A stretch of 64,000 bases of DNA from CAZTTH01 sp964615975 (lineage in GTDB: Bacteria > Verrucomicrobiota > Lentisphaeria > JABSQK01 > JAJFLO01). The notes under the pieces are model-generated. The model had not been told where the DNA came from. It ran no database searches and worked only from the letters and a program-made list of their open reading frames with translations. Within the stretch, counting starts at the first letter, position 1. Each line of letters begins with the position of its first letter. Positions 16,624 through 25,501 of the stretch are shown in pieces. The stretch lies in assembly GCA_964615975.1 (NCBI GenBank), contig CAZTTH010000001.1, positions 62,001 through 126,000 on the forward strand, given 5' to 3'. Position numbers and translations under genes: made by a program.

Positions 16624-18018
16624 ATGGGTAAAAGAATATTCCAAAGTTTGGTTTTATTATGTATTCCGGTGCTGACCTCATGCACAACACTGCGTGATTA
16701 TCCATCCCAAATCGCACCCATTCATCAGGAATATGCTTATGGTCAATATGCCGCTGCTGCCCAAAAGATAGAAAAGGCGGCAAAGAAGAGAGGAAAATCT
16801 CCCGATCGCCTTCTCTGGTATTTGGAAGAAGGTGCGATAAAAAGGGCAAAAGGAGATTATATAGCAAGTAATCAGGCATTCGAGAAAGCTGAAACAGTGT
16901 TGAATGATTTTGATAATCGCGCCACAATAAGCACACGAGGTGTTGCTGCCGAAGCTGCTGCGGCATTAACCAATTTGAATGCTTTGCCATATACTGGTTA
17001 TGCCTATGATCGCATCATGGTCAATACCTATAAATGCCTAAACTATCTCGCGTTAGGACAATTAGCTGAAGCCAAAGTAGAAATCCTGCGCGCTTATGAA
17101 GAACAAAAGCAAGCGTTGGAACGTTATCAAAAACAAATTGCTGAAGCTGAAATATCAAGCGCTAAACAAGGGGTAAAATCATCCGCCATAAATAACGACT
17201 CCCGTTTTCAGCAATCATTCGCTAAAAATTATAGTGAAATCCAGAAGCTTAAAATATATGCCGACTATGTGAATCCTCTAACAAGCTACTTGGATGGAAT
17301 ATTGTTTTATGCGAGTGGTATAAGTGGGGCCGACTTGGAAAGAGCCCGTAAAGATTGGGAGCGGGTGAGTGAAATGATCGGTAACAATGACTATGTAATC
17401 CAAGACATAAACGAAGTAAGTGCTAAGATCAGCGGTCAACCTCGTGAGCCAATAGTTTATGTGCTTTTTGAAAACGGTTTGGGGCCAATTCGCGATGAAA
17501 TAAGGATAGATTTGCCGATATTCGCGCAAAATATCACCTATGTAGGAGCAGCGTTTCCAACTTTAAAGTTTAATCCCCCAACGATAAAGTCATTAATAAT
17601 TGAAAGCGATGAGCAAGAACAATACGAAACTGTATTATTGGCAAATATGGATGCCATCGTCGCCCAGGAATTTGATAACCAACTTAAATTAACTATAATC
17701 AAAACATTGATTGCCAGTACACTAAAGGCAACCATGCAATACCAATTGGAAAAAGAAGTCGGGCCAATTGGCAAATACAGTGCGGCATTGTACTCTTTTA
17801 TCACAAATCGGGCTGATCAACGCAGCTGGACTTCCTTACCCAAGGAAATACAATTTGCGCGTTTCCAGAAACCAAAACGTAATTGGCTAACTCTAAGGAA
17901 TGGTTATAACCAATCACAGGTAAAGGTAGAATTGCCAGAGGGTAATATCATTTTAATATATGTGAAAGCACCACGTGGTTTTGAAACAATGACTTATAAC
18001 ACTATGGTTTTGAGGTAG
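16624..18018 (+). CDS. COG3014-type lipoprotein
   Basis: A protein of 464 residues with a lipoprotein signal ending LLCIPVLTSC (Cys20). TPR-like helical repeats follow (HQEYAYGQYAAAAQKIEKAA, LWYLEEGAIKRAKGDYIASN, KCLNYLALGQLAEAKVEILR), then a beta-rich C-terminal half with VYVLFENGLGPIRDEIRIDLP. This is the pattern of the COG3014 family of uncharacterised conserved lipoproteins. In several lineages it is found beside YcfL and LpoB genes, as here (18022 and 18506). The gap to the next gene is 3 bases, so translation is probably coupled. I infer a role in envelope or peptidoglycan assembly; no biochemical function is known to me. Confidence 0.8.
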   Translation: MGKRIFQSLVLLCIPVLTSCTTLRDYPSQIAPIHQEYAYGQYAAAAQKIEKAAKKRGKSPDRLLWYLEEGAIKRAKGDYIASNQAFEKAETVLNDFDNRATISTRGVAAEAAAALTNLNALPYTGYAYDRIMVNTYKCLNYLALGQLAEAKVEILRAYEEQKQALERYQKQIAEAEISSAKQGVKSSAINNDSRFQQSFAKNYSEIQKLKIYADYVNPLTSYLDGILFYASGISGADLERARKDWERVSEMIGNNDYVIQDINEVSAKISGQPREPIVYVLFENGLGPIRDEIRIDLPIFAQNITYVGAAFPTLKFNPPTIKSLIIESDEQEQYETVLLANMDAIVAQEFDNQLKLTIIKTLIASTLKATMQYQLEKEVGPIGKYSAALYSFITNRADQRSWTSLPKEIQFARFQKPKRNWLTLRNGYNQSQVKVELPEGNIILIYVKAPRGFETMTYNTMVLR

Positions 18019-18021
18019 ATT

Positions 18022-18444
18022 ATGAATTTATTTCGCGGTCAGTTGTATTTGATAGCGTTTATATGGTTAGTCACAATTGGTTGCCGACATAAAACGGTTA
18101 ATTATGTGGCATGGTCTCCTAGTCCAGGTGCGACATTATTTTTGGAGAAAGAGAGGGTATATACTGATAAAGCACTAGCTAAGCGCATAGTAATTGATGA
18201 AGTGATCCCGACATCAAGCAGTGATGGGTTATTATCCGTACAGGTCAAATTACGGAATTTGACAAGTAAACTCCAAGTCCTTGAATATCGCTTTGAATGG
18301 TATAATCGAAATGGCATGATCATCGACTCACCAGCTACTCGTTGGGGGCACAAGCGTATTTATGGTGGAGATTGGGTAATTATTGTGGGAGTAGCACCAA
18401 ACATTGAAGCAACCGATTTTGTCATCAAAATGAAAAGAAGGTGA
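18022..18444 (+). CDS. YcfL-like DUF1425 lipoprotein
   Basis: A protein of 140 residues. The lipoprotein signal ends FIWLVTIGC (Cys21). The domain VKLRNLTSKLQVLEYRFEWY followed by GWxxx-type residues and a final beta strand (NIEATDFVIKMK) matches the YcfL/DUF1425 family, a beta-sandwich lipoprotein. In E. coli ycfL lies immediately upstream of lpoB, and the same order holds here. The function is not established. It follows the COG3014 gene by 3 bases and precedes the LpoB-type gene by 61 bases. Confidence 0.82.
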   Translation: MNLFRGQLYLIAFIWLVTIGCRHKTVNYVAWSPSPGATLFLEKERVYTDKALAKRIVIDEVIPTSSSDGLLSVQVKLRNLTSKLQVLEYRFEWYNRNGMIIDSPATRWGHKRIYGGDWVIIVGVAPNIEATDFVIKMKRR

Positions 18445-18505
18445 TTGATTCACCGTCATTTATCCATGAAGTATATCAAAGCATCGTGAATAAAAAGGAA
18501 AAACT

Positions 18506-19120
18506 ATGATCTATATCGCCAAGAAGTTATTAATTATTACTGTACTAATTGGAGTAAGTGGCGGCTGCCAAACTGGAAAGGTGACCTATGTAGAACCGGG
18601 AACCAATGATGGGATTACCACTATTTCCACGATCGATATTCATGATTGGGGCGCAGCCGCGGAAAAAATGATAAACTCTTTATTTTCAACAGGTATCCTT
18701 TCTCGATCCCATGAAAAATCGATAATTATGATTAGTCTCATTTCGAATAATACCACGGAACATATCGATACTGATTTGCTATCCAAAAAAATTCGCATTG
18801 CGCTAAATCGTAGCGGCAATGTATTGACCACAACGGCAGTTGGCGTAGGTGGTCCAGAAGATGAGGCAAGTATGGCTGTGCGGCAATTGCGAAAGACATC
18901 TGAATTTGATCAGGATACGGTTCAGAGAGAAGGTCAACTGCAAGCCCCTGATTACAGCTTGTCTGGTAAAATTATTCAACTCAATACACAAGCGGGAAAA
19001 TATAAACAAGCAGCTTTTACCTTTCAATTATCTTTAACTGATCTCAAGTCGGGGTTAGCAGTGTGGGAAGAAGAAGTTGAAATTGTCAAAAAAGGTAAGA
19101 AAGCTGGAGTAGGGTGGTAG
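18506..19120 (+). CDS. lpoB: LpoB-type penicillin-binding protein activator
   Basis: A protein of 204 residues. Lipoprotein signal ending LIGVSGGC (Cys21). The C-terminal domain of about 140 residues begins STIDIHDWGAAAEKMINSLF and includes IIMISLISNNTTEHIDTDLL, IRIALNRSGNV and an end DYSLSGKIIQLNT...FQLSLTDLKSGLAVWEEE. These are the features of the LpoB/COG3417 fold. In E. coli LpoB reaches through peptidoglycan from the outer membrane to activate PBP1B. The length is near the E. coli one but the N-terminal linker is short. Its order after a YcfL gene supports the call. The cognate penicillin-binding protein is not in the window, so the interaction is inferred. Confidence 0.83.
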   Translation: MIYIAKKLLIITVLIGVSGGCQTGKVTYVEPGTNDGITTISTIDIHDWGAAAEKMINSLFSTGILSRSHEKSIIMISLISNNTTEHIDTDLLSKKIRIALNRSGNVLTTTAVGVGGPEDEASMAVRQLRKTSEFDQDTVQREGQLQAPDYSLSGKIIQLNTQAGKYKQAAFTFQLSLTDLKSGLAVWEEEVEIVKKGKKAGVGW

Positions 19121-19236
19121 AGGATCGGAATTTATTCAACCTGGATTTTCTCCCATTATACCTAATATTTAATTGCTGAGCAAGTTCCTCCATTCGTGTG
19201 CTTCTGGATTTTTGTGTTGTCTAAATTAACCCTTGT

Positions 19237-19260
19237 AAACCCAATGCATAGGGTTTTATT
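19237..19260 (+). terminator. weak hairpin after lpoB
   Basis: AAACCC at 19237 and GGGTTT at 19251 form a perfect 6-base-pair stem with an 8-base loop, followed by TTATTG. It lies between lpoB and proA and may end the lipoprotein transcript. The stem is short, so this is tentative. Confidence 0.3.
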
Positions 19261-19304
19261 GTGAGCCCTTAGTGTATGAGGACCTTTAGCGATAAAGAGG
19301 TTTT

Positions 19305-20561
19305 ATGAATTTTAAATCATCTCTGGAAATTATGGGCAAACAGGCTCGTTTGGCAACCCAAGCCTTGGCACTAATGACGACGCATGAAAAGAATCATCTC
19401 TTGGAATCAATCGCCCGTCATATTTTAGTCCAAAAATCGGAGATATTAAACGCAAATAGATTGGATATTGAAGCGGCTGAAAATCTAAATCTTAATCAGG
19501 CAATGATCGATCGATTGCGTCTTGATTCGAAACGCTTGGATTCCATCGTGACTGCAGTCAGAAAAGTGGCTCAACTTACTGATCCTGTAGGTCGTACAGA
19601 TAAAGAAATTACTCTTCCCAACCAACTCTTATTGAAGAAAGTACGCGTTCCAATCGGTGTTATTGGTATTATATATGAATCTCGTCCTGAAGTGACCATT
19701 GATGCCGCGACATTGTGTTTAAAAGCCGGAAATGCTGTAATTCTTCGTGGTGGAAAGGAAGCGGTAAATTCCAATCGAGCATTAGCAAGTGCAATGACAG
19801 CGGGAATAAAAGCATGTGGCGGGAACGAATATATTGCTCAATTGATCCCGTGGGTAAATCGAAAAGCTGTATTGGAAATGTTGCTATTGTCTTCTTATAT
19901 CAATTTGATTATTCCGCGCGGCGGTGAAAGCTTGATTCATTTCGTCTCTGAACATTCCAAGATTCCTGTAATCAAACATTACAAAGGGGTCTGCCATGTC
20001 TATGTCGATGAATTTGCTGATTTTGAGATGGCTGTGAATATAATAGAAAATGCCAAATGTCAACGTCCCGGGGTATGCAATGCCATAGAGAAGGTGTTGA
20101 TACACAAAAATATCGCTAATGAATTTGTCCCTAAATTGTCCTCAATGTTAATAGACCGGCAGGTCGAATTGCGTGGTGATCCCGCATTCTGTCAGATATC
20201 ATCTGCAGCTAAATCCGCCAGTGAAAATGATTGGTATGAAGAGTATTTGGATTTAATTTTGACGGTTGCTATTGTGGACGATATTGATGTCGCCATTAAG
20301 CATATAAATCACTATGGTTCAGGTCATAGCGATGCGATTATAAGTGATAACCAATCTGCTTGCGAACGATTTATTGCCGCGGTAGATTCGGCGGTAGTTT
20401 ATGTGAATGCATCAACAAGATTTACTGATGGTGGTCAGTTCGGTATGGGGGCTGAAATAGGGATTAGCACAGATCGACTGCATGCGCGTGGTCCTATGGG
20501 GCTGGAAGAACTGACTACCTATAAATACATAGTAATAGGGCAGGGGCAAATTCGCACTTGA
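19305..20561 (+). CDS. proA: glutamate-5-semialdehyde dehydrogenase (gamma-glutamyl phosphate reductase)
   Basis: A protein of 418 residues, normal for ProA. It reduces gamma-glutamyl phosphate with NADPH to glutamate 5-semialdehyde in proline synthesis. Visible motifs are IGVIGIIYESRPEVTIDAA, LRGGKEAVNSN, LIIPRGGESLI, the catalytic Cys258 in CQRPGVCNAIEK and the end FTDGGQFGMGAEIGISTDRLHARGP, given here in parts of the conserved C-terminal block. The ATG at 19305 is preceded by a weak AAAGAGG site. A proB gene is not adjacent. It is followed 20 bases later by a TlyA-type methyltransferase gene. Confidence 0.96.
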   Translation: MNFKSSLEIMGKQARLATQALALMTTHEKNHLLESIARHILVQKSEILNANRLDIEAAENLNLNQAMIDRLRLDSKRLDSIVTAVRKVAQLTDPVGRTDKEITLPNQLLLKKVRVPIGVIGIIYESRPEVTIDAATLCLKAGNAVILRGGKEAVNSNRALASAMTAGIKACGGNEYIAQLIPWVNRKAVLEMLLLSSYINLIIPRGGESLIHFVSEHSKIPVIKHYKGVCHVYVDEFADFEMAVNIIENAKCQRPGVCNAIEKVLIHKNIANEFVPKLSSMLIDRQVELRGDPAFCQISSAAKSASENDWYEEYLDLILTVAIVDDIDVAIKHINHYGSGHSDAIISDNQSACERFIAAVDSAVVYVNASTRFTDGGQFGMGAEIGISTDRLHARGPMGLEELTTYKYIVIGQGQIRT

Positions 20562-20581
20562 TCAAATACGTTTAGAATTTT

Positions 20582-21346
20582 ATGGTGAAAATTCAAGCGA
20601 GACATCCTCGCGAAAAAGTAAGGATTGATTCCTGGTTGGTGGAAAATGGATACTTTGATAGCCGTGAAAAAGCACAAGCCGCTATTCTAGCTGGAAAAAT
20701 CCGTATATCTCAGGACCATGTCATTCATAAAGCGCATCAGAAAGTTGCTGTTGATGCCTCAATTATCATTGAATCAACGACTAATTTTGTTAGTCGCGGT
20801 GCACTTAAACTTCTTCCGGCTTTAGATCGTTATTTGCCTTCGCTCAAAGGGGTTACATGCTTGGATTTGGGCGCATCTACAGGTGGATTTACCGAGCTAT
20901 TACTTCAGCGTGGAGCTGATCGAGTTTATGCAGTAGATGTTGGTTATGGGCAACTTCATTATCGCTTGCGATATGATCCGCGAATAATAAATTTGGAAAA
21001 AGTGAATGCTCGATATTTAACTCGGGAACAAATTCCCGAAAAAATCGATATTGTAACTGTTGATTTGTCATTTATTTCCGTATTAAAGGTTTTAACTGAT
21101 ATCAATAAATTTCTCAATTCAGATGCTTGGATATTTGTTTTAATCAAGCCGCAATTCGAAGCTAATCAAAATGAAATTGGAAAAGGAGGAATAGTAAATT
21201 CTGATTTGGTGAGAAAACGAGTACTTGCTGAAATTCAGAGGGTTGCTCAAGAACAATATAATTGGTCTCCCATGGAAGTCTTCCCTACATTGAAGGAATC
21301 TAATAATAAAAATATTGAATTTCTCGCTTCCTTTCGCCGGAAATGA
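20582..21346 (+). CDS. tlyA: TlyA family RNA methyltransferase
   Basis: A protein of 254 residues. An N-terminal S4 RNA-binding domain (RIDSWLVENGYFDSREKAQA, AGKIRIS) is followed by an FtsJ-like methyltransferase domain with SAM-binding motif CLDLGASTGGFTELLLQRGA, motif IV VTVDLSFISV and the end KPQFEAN. TlyA methylates the 2'-hydroxyl of cytidine in 16S rRNA, and in some species also 23S rRNA, and affects capreomycin sensitivity; others in the family are called hemolysin A by history. The gap to proA is 20 bases, suggesting co-transcription. Substrate specificity is not shown by the sequence. Confidence 0.92.
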   Translation: MVKIQARHPREKVRIDSWLVENGYFDSREKAQAAILAGKIRISQDHVIHKAHQKVAVDASIIIESTTNFVSRGALKLLPALDRYLPSLKGVTCLDLGASTGGFTELLLQRGADRVYAVDVGYGQLHYRLRYDPRIINLEKVNARYLTREQIPEKIDIVTVDLSFISVLKVLTDINKFLNSDAWIFVLIKPQFEANQNEIGKGGIVNSDLVRKRVLAEIQRVAQEQYNWSPMEVFPTLKESNNKNIEFLASFRRK

Positions 21347-21398
21347 CACACATTTGATATTTTATTATACTAAAAACAGAAAAAACGTTTTTTTGACT

Positions 21399-21427
21399 TT
21401 GACTTTATCGCATCACTACCCCATAAT
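21399..21427 (+). promoter_or_regulatory. sigma70-type promoter for rpsA
   Basis: TTGACT at 21399-21404 and CATAAT at 21422-21427 are 17 bases apart, each matching five of six consensus positions. A second TTGACT overlaps just upstream at 21393. Transcription would start about 65 bases before the rpsA ATG. Confidence 0.55.
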
Positions 21428-21499
21428 ACTAATCTTTTTCGCTGAATCAATTATTAATTCCCACAAGCATTTCACTTCTAAACACATAATTCGGTTAAT

Positions 21500-23272
21500 A
21501 TGGTAGCAATTGACAACACAACAAAAGAGTTATCACCATTGGGTAGTACAATATCCATATTGGATCTTTCCAATATGCCCAGTATGGATGATTTATTGAA
21601 CGAAGATACTAAACTTCCCATTGGGCAGGGAGCAATTGTAAATGGTGTGATCGTCACCAAAAAAGATAATGGAGTCATTGTCGACATCGGTTATAAAGCT
21701 GAGGGATTTGTTCCCAAGGATGAATTTCCAGATTGGGATGGAGTAAAGTCCGGTGATTCCATCCGTGCGATTTTAGAGAAAATAGAAGATGATCATTACC
21801 ACATGCCGCTGCTCAGTATTGAAAAGGCGATGATGCAGGATGCGTGGGAGACGTTCATCGCAAATCATGTGGAAGGAGAGGTAATCAAGGGGTTAGTAAA
21901 ACATCGAGTCAAAGGTGGATTCATTGTGGGCATAGGAATAGATGGATTTTTGCCTGGATCGCAAATTGATGTTGTGCCGGTGAGAAACATGGATGATTTG
22001 GTTGGCAAAGAGTTTGACTTTAAAATTATAAAAATAAATGCGGATCGACGAAATATTGTTTTGTCACGGCGTGAATTGATCGAAGAAGAGAAATCAAGAA
22101 AAAGAGCCGCAATGATGACTGATATACTCCCTGGACAAATTCGTAGGGGGATTGTTAAGAACATAACCGATTTTGGTGCATTTATCGATTTAAACGGAAT
22201 TGATGGATTGTTACATATTACAGATATTTCATGGGGACGAATTTCTCACCCCTCCGAAATTTTGGAAATAAATCAGGAAATAGAGGCAATTATTCTAGAT
22301 GTGGATCGTGAAAAAGATCGGGTTTCTTTGGGATTAAAACAGAAATCCGCTGATCCATGGGATACAGTAACGGATCGTTATCCTGTCAATTCTCGTGTAA
22401 ACGGTAAAATTGTCAATATTATGCCATACGGAGCATTTGTTGAGTTAGAAAAAGGTGTAGAAGGTTTGATACACATTTCAGAAATGTCATGGACAAAGAG
22501 AATATCGCGCGCTAATGACGTGTTGCAATTGGGACAGGATGTGGAAGCGATAATTCTCGATGTCCAAAGAGATTCCAAAAAAATTTCATTAGGGTTACGG
22601 CAAACCATGGAAAATCCTTGGGAATTGGCTTTGCAGCATTTTCCTAAAGGAACAAGAATAACTGGAAAAGTACGAAATCTCACATCCTATGGAGCATTCA
22701 TTGAAATCAATGAAAATATCGATGGCATGGTCCATATCTCCGATATGTCTTGGACAAGAAAGATTAGCAACCCATCAGAATTACTAAAAAAAGGTGATGA
22801 AATCGAGGCAGTGGTATTAGATATTGATTCCGCTCAACAGCGGATATCTCTAGGTATCAAGCAGCTTTCAGCTGATCCATGGGAAAATATAGAAGAACTG
22901 TTCACCGTAGGTAAAACGGTTAGTGGTTCCGTCCGAAAGATCACAAGTTTTGGTGCATTTATCAAGCTCGATCATGATATTGATGGATTGATTCATATAT
23001 CCCAAATTAGTGATCAACGAGTCGAAAAAGTTAAAGATCATATGAAAGTTGGTGATACCCTTGAAGCACAGGTAATAAAGATTGATAAAAACGAACGAAG
23101 AATTGGTTTGAGTTTGAAGATTAGAAGTGAGATTGAATTAGCACAAAAGAATGAAAAGGATGCGACTCGGGAAGCTTCATTAAAACCTGGAGAACAAATA
23201 GTTGATGTCGGTGACATATTCAATAGCGCAGTTGAGGCCAGTGAGTTATCTGCTGAAGTTGACAAACTATAG
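21500..23272 (+). CDS. rpsA: 30S ribosomal protein S1
   Basis: A protein of 590 residues with six S1 (OB-fold) RNA-binding repeats, at about 45-115, 125-195, 210-280, 297-367, 382-452 and 468-538. The later ones show the usual GxVxxITxFGAFIxLxxxIDGLxHIS pattern, for example KNITDFGAFIDLNGIDGLLH and RKITSFGAFIKLDHDIDGLI. S1 binds mRNA on the 30S subunit and helps initiation on transcripts with weak ribosome sites. Such starts are common in this window, so S1 is probably important here. The C-terminal 55 residues are acidic and outside the repeats. No clear ribosome site precedes the ATG, as is usual for rpsA. The tRNA-Thr gene follows 76 bases later. Confidence 0.97.
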   Translation: MVAIDNTTKELSPLGSTISILDLSNMPSMDDLLNEDTKLPIGQGAIVNGVIVTKKDNGVIVDIGYKAEGFVPKDEFPDWDGVKSGDSIRAILEKIEDDHYHMPLLSIEKAMMQDAWETFIANHVEGEVIKGLVKHRVKGGFIVGIGIDGFLPGSQIDVVPVRNMDDLVGKEFDFKIIKINADRRNIVLSRRELIEEEKSRKRAAMMTDILPGQIRRGIVKNITDFGAFIDLNGIDGLLHITDISWGRISHPSEILEINQEIEAIILDVDREKDRVSLGLKQKSADPWDTVTDRYPVNSRVNGKIVNIMPYGAFVELEKGVEGLIHISEMSWTKRISRANDVLQLGQDVEAIILDVQRDSKKISLGLRQTMENPWELALQHFPKGTRITGKVRNLTSYGAFIEINENIDGMVHISDMSWTRKISNPSELLKKGDEIEAVVLDIDSAQQRISLGIKQLSADPWENIEELFTVGKTVSGSVRKITSFGAFIKLDHDIDGLIHISQISDQRVEKVKDHMKVGDTLEAQVIKIDKNERRIGLSLKIRSEIELAQKNEKDATREASLKPGEQIVDVGDIFNSAVEASELSAEVDKL

Positions 23273-23348
23273 TAGAGAAGGAAAATAAATATTTGTATTA
23301 CGTCGTTGCATGGTACGATCTCATGCATAATTTATGCGATGTTATTCC

Positions 23349-23424
<76 letters not shown>

Positions 23425-23529
23425 ATTGAATAAAAATCTCACTGACCCGATTACATTAAAAAGCTTTTAGATATAATTATATAACACTAACATACAGACA
23501 AATGATCCCATTATTATTGGAGGCTAAAC

Positions 23530-24723
23530 ATGGCAAAAGAAGCATTTCAAAGAAATAAACCCCACCTAAATATCGGTACAATCGGGCATGTTGATCATGG
23601 AAAAACCACATTGACAGCGGCAATAACGATGATTATGTCTAAAAAATTTGGCGGTGAAGCAAAATCATATGATCAGATTGATAATGCACCAGAGGAAAAA
23701 GCCCGAGGAATTACGATTAATACATCACATGTAGAATATCAGTCTGAGAACCGACATTATGCACATGTTGATTGCCCTGGCCATGCAGATTATGTTAAAA
23801 ACATGATCACCGGTGCTGCTCAAATGGATGGTGCTATACTGGTAATCGCTGCTACGGATGGTCCGATGGCTCAAACTAGAGAACATATCTTGTTAGCGCG
23901 TCAGGTCGGTGTACCAGCAATAGTTGTATTTATTAATAAGGTAGATGTAGCTGATCCTGAACTAATAGAATTAGTAGAATTAGAAGTACGTGAGTTATTA
24001 ACGAAATACGAATATCCGGGGGATGATATACCAATTGTTTTTGGGTCCGCGTTAAAAGCTGTGGCATGTGGTGCTGAGCCCGATCATGAGGATGCAAAAT
24101 GTATTATTGAATTGATGGAGAAAGTTGATACTTATATCCCCGAGCCGGTTAGAGTTTTGGATCAGCCTTTTCTCATGCCAATTGAAGATGTATTTTCAAT
24201 AGAAGGGCGTGGAACGGTAGTTACTGGAAGGGTAGAACGAGGCATAATCAAGGCGGGTCAGGAAATTGAAATTATAGGACTTCGACCAACTCAGAAAACT
24301 ACAATTACTGGATTAGAGATGTTCAGGAAAACATTGGAAGATGGGCGTGCCGGTGACAATGTGGGTTGTTTGTTGCGGGGTACTAAAAAAGAAGATGTTG
24401 AACGTGGCCAGGTGCTTGCAATACCAGGAACCATTACTCCACATACGAAATTTAAATGTGAAGTGTATATATTGAGCAAGGAAGAAGGAGGACGTCATAC
24501 TCCATTTTTGAATGGCTACCGCCCGCAGTTTTATTTCCGTACTACCGATGTGACTGGAGTTGCAAAACTTCCCCAAGGAGTCGAAATGGTAATGCCCGGC
24601 GATAATGTATCAATGGAAGTCGAGTTAATCTCTCCAATAGCAATGGAAAAAACATTGAGATTTGCTATTCGTGAGGGTGGAAGAACAGTTGGAGCCGGCA
24701 GGGTATCGGAAATAGTCGCATAA
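23530..24723 (+). CDS. tuf: elongation factor Tu
   Basis: A protein of 397 residues with the complete EF-Tu set: G1 GHVDHGKTT, G2 RGITI, G3 DCPGHADYVKNMITGAAQMD, G4 NKVD and the conserved domains II and III (GRGTVVTGRVERG, RPQFYFRTTDVTG, MEKTLRFAIREGGRTVGAG). EF-Tu delivers aminoacyl-tRNA to the ribosome. An ATTGGAGG ribosome site lies 8 bases before the ATG. A perfect TATAAT at 23472-23477 could be a promoter but lacks a good -35 at normal spacing, so co-transcription with tRNA-Thr is more likely. It is placed before rpmG, not inside the str operon. Confidence 0.98.
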   Translation: MAKEAFQRNKPHLNIGTIGHVDHGKTTLTAAITMIMSKKFGGEAKSYDQIDNAPEEKARGITINTSHVEYQSENRHYAHVDCPGHADYVKNMITGAAQMDGAILVIAATDGPMAQTREHILLARQVGVPAIVVFINKVDVADPELIELVELEVRELLTKYEYPGDDIPIVFGSALKAVACGAEPDHEDAKCIIELMEKVDTYIPEPVRVLDQPFLMPIEDVFSIEGRGTVVTGRVERGIIKAGQEIEIIGLRPTQKTTITGLEMFRKTLEDGRAGDNVGCLLRGTKKEDVERGQVLAIPGTITPHTKFKCEVYILSKEEGGRHTPFLNGYRPQFYFRTTDVTGVAKLPQGVEMVMPGDNVSMEVELISPIAMEKTLRFAIREGGRTVGAGRVSEIVA

Positions 24724-24753
24724 TTCCCTGTAAAAACACCCATAAACATCAGG

Positions 24754-24782
24754 CCCGGATTTGGTAAAAATCCAAATCCGGG
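24754..24782 (+). terminator. perfect 11-bp hairpin between tuf and rpmG
   Basis: CCCGGATTTGG at 24754-24764 pairs exactly with CCAAATCCGGG at 24772-24782 around a 7-base AT loop. It lies 30 bases after the tuf stop codon and 35 bases before rpmG. No long T-run follows (TGTTGAATTTC), so it may be a partial terminator, an mRNA 3'-end stabiliser or a processing site. Confidence 0.5.
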
Positions 24783-24817
24783 TGTTGAATTTCTACTTAG
24801 TAAGGGGAATAAAATTT

Positions 24818-24970
24818 ATGCCACGAGAAATAATAACCATGGCTTGTACTGATTGTAAACGCCGAAACTATACAACAACAAAAAACAAGCGTACGTCGCC
24901 GGAGCGATTAGAGAATAAAAAGTTTTGTAAATATGAACACAAGCATACTCTTCATAGAGAAACCCGGTAA
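24818..24970 (+). CDS. rpmG: 50S ribosomal protein L33
   Basis: A protein of 50 residues: MPREIITMACTDCKRRNYTT, then TKNKRTSPERLENKKFCKYE and HKHTLHRETR. The CxxC and the Lys/Arg-rich body are typical of L33. Only one CxxC is seen (the second pair is reduced to a single Cys), so it is a zinc-poor form. I chose ATG 24818 because AAGGGG lies 8 bases upstream and the frame upstream of it runs through the tuf hairpin. The tuf-rpmG-tRNA-Trp-secE-nusG order is widespread in bacteria. Confidence 0.95.
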   Translation: MPREIITMACTDCKRRNYTTTKNKRTSPERLENKKFCKYEHKHTLHRETR

Positions 24971-25056
24971 TGTTATTCAAATCAAAGTCTCGATTTGAAA
25001 TGCGGATGAATATGGCAGTATTATTACATGACTTTGACTCTTATTTGTTGAAAATT

Positions 25057-25132
25057 AGGTGAGTAGCTCAATTGGTAGAGCAGCGGTCTCCAAAACCGCA
25101 GGTCGCAGGTTCGATTCCTGTCTCACCTGCCA
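25057..25132 (+). tRNA. tRNA-Trp (anticodon CCA), CCA encoded
   Basis: The acceptor stem AGGTGAG/CTCACCT pairs perfectly, with discriminator G and encoded CCA. The anticodon loop CTCCAAA between GCGGT and ACCGC gives CCA, which reads the Trp codon. D-arm and T-arm (GCAGG TTCGATT CCTGT) are regular. It sits between rpmG and secE. Confidence 0.97.
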
Positions 25133-25235
25133 TACTCATGATCGATGGCTGCAACTACCGAATTAGTATTTTAATCATCATATATTTAGACGTAATTCAA
25201 GTGATATTCAGAATCTCTATTGAAAGTATTAGTTT

Positions 25236-25433
25236 ATGACTAATCCCATTCCACACTTAAGAAAATTTTACGATGAAACAATAGAAGAGATTAAAAAATG
25301 TACTTGGCCAACGTTTGCTGAGTTATATGAATCAACCTTGGTGGTGATCTATACGATGCTCATTATTACTTTGTTTATCTGGGTATTTGATCAAATCAGC
25401 CAATATTTCATTCGTACATTAATAATGTCTTAA
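25236..25433 (+). CDS. secE: preprotein translocase subunit SecE
   Basis: A protein of 65 residues with the short SecE layout. The amphipathic cytoplasmic helix HLRKFYDETIEEIKKCTWPT with the conserved WPT is followed by one membrane helix (VVIYTMLIITLFIWVFDQI). SecE clamps SecY in the SecYEG channel. The secY gene is not in the window. It is between tRNA-Trp and nusG, 68 bases from the chosen nusG start. Confidence 0.94.
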   Translation: MTNPIPHLRKFYDETIEEIKKCTWPTFAELYESTLVVIYTMLIITLFIWVFDQISQYFIRTLIMS

Positions 25434-25501
25434 TTGTTATTCTGTATATTTGTTAGATCATTAAATTACATTGGTTTTTATAGGAATTGTTGAAACATAT
25501 T

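Noticed and set aside
16607..16990. 127-codon minus-strand frame
   Set aside because: It lies over the start of the COG3014 lipoprotein gene, which has a lipobox and conserved repeats.
23472..23477. TATAAT before tuf as a separate promoter
   Set aside because: The only -35 candidate (TTACAT) is 15 bases away and weak; co-transcription with tRNA-Thr is simpler.
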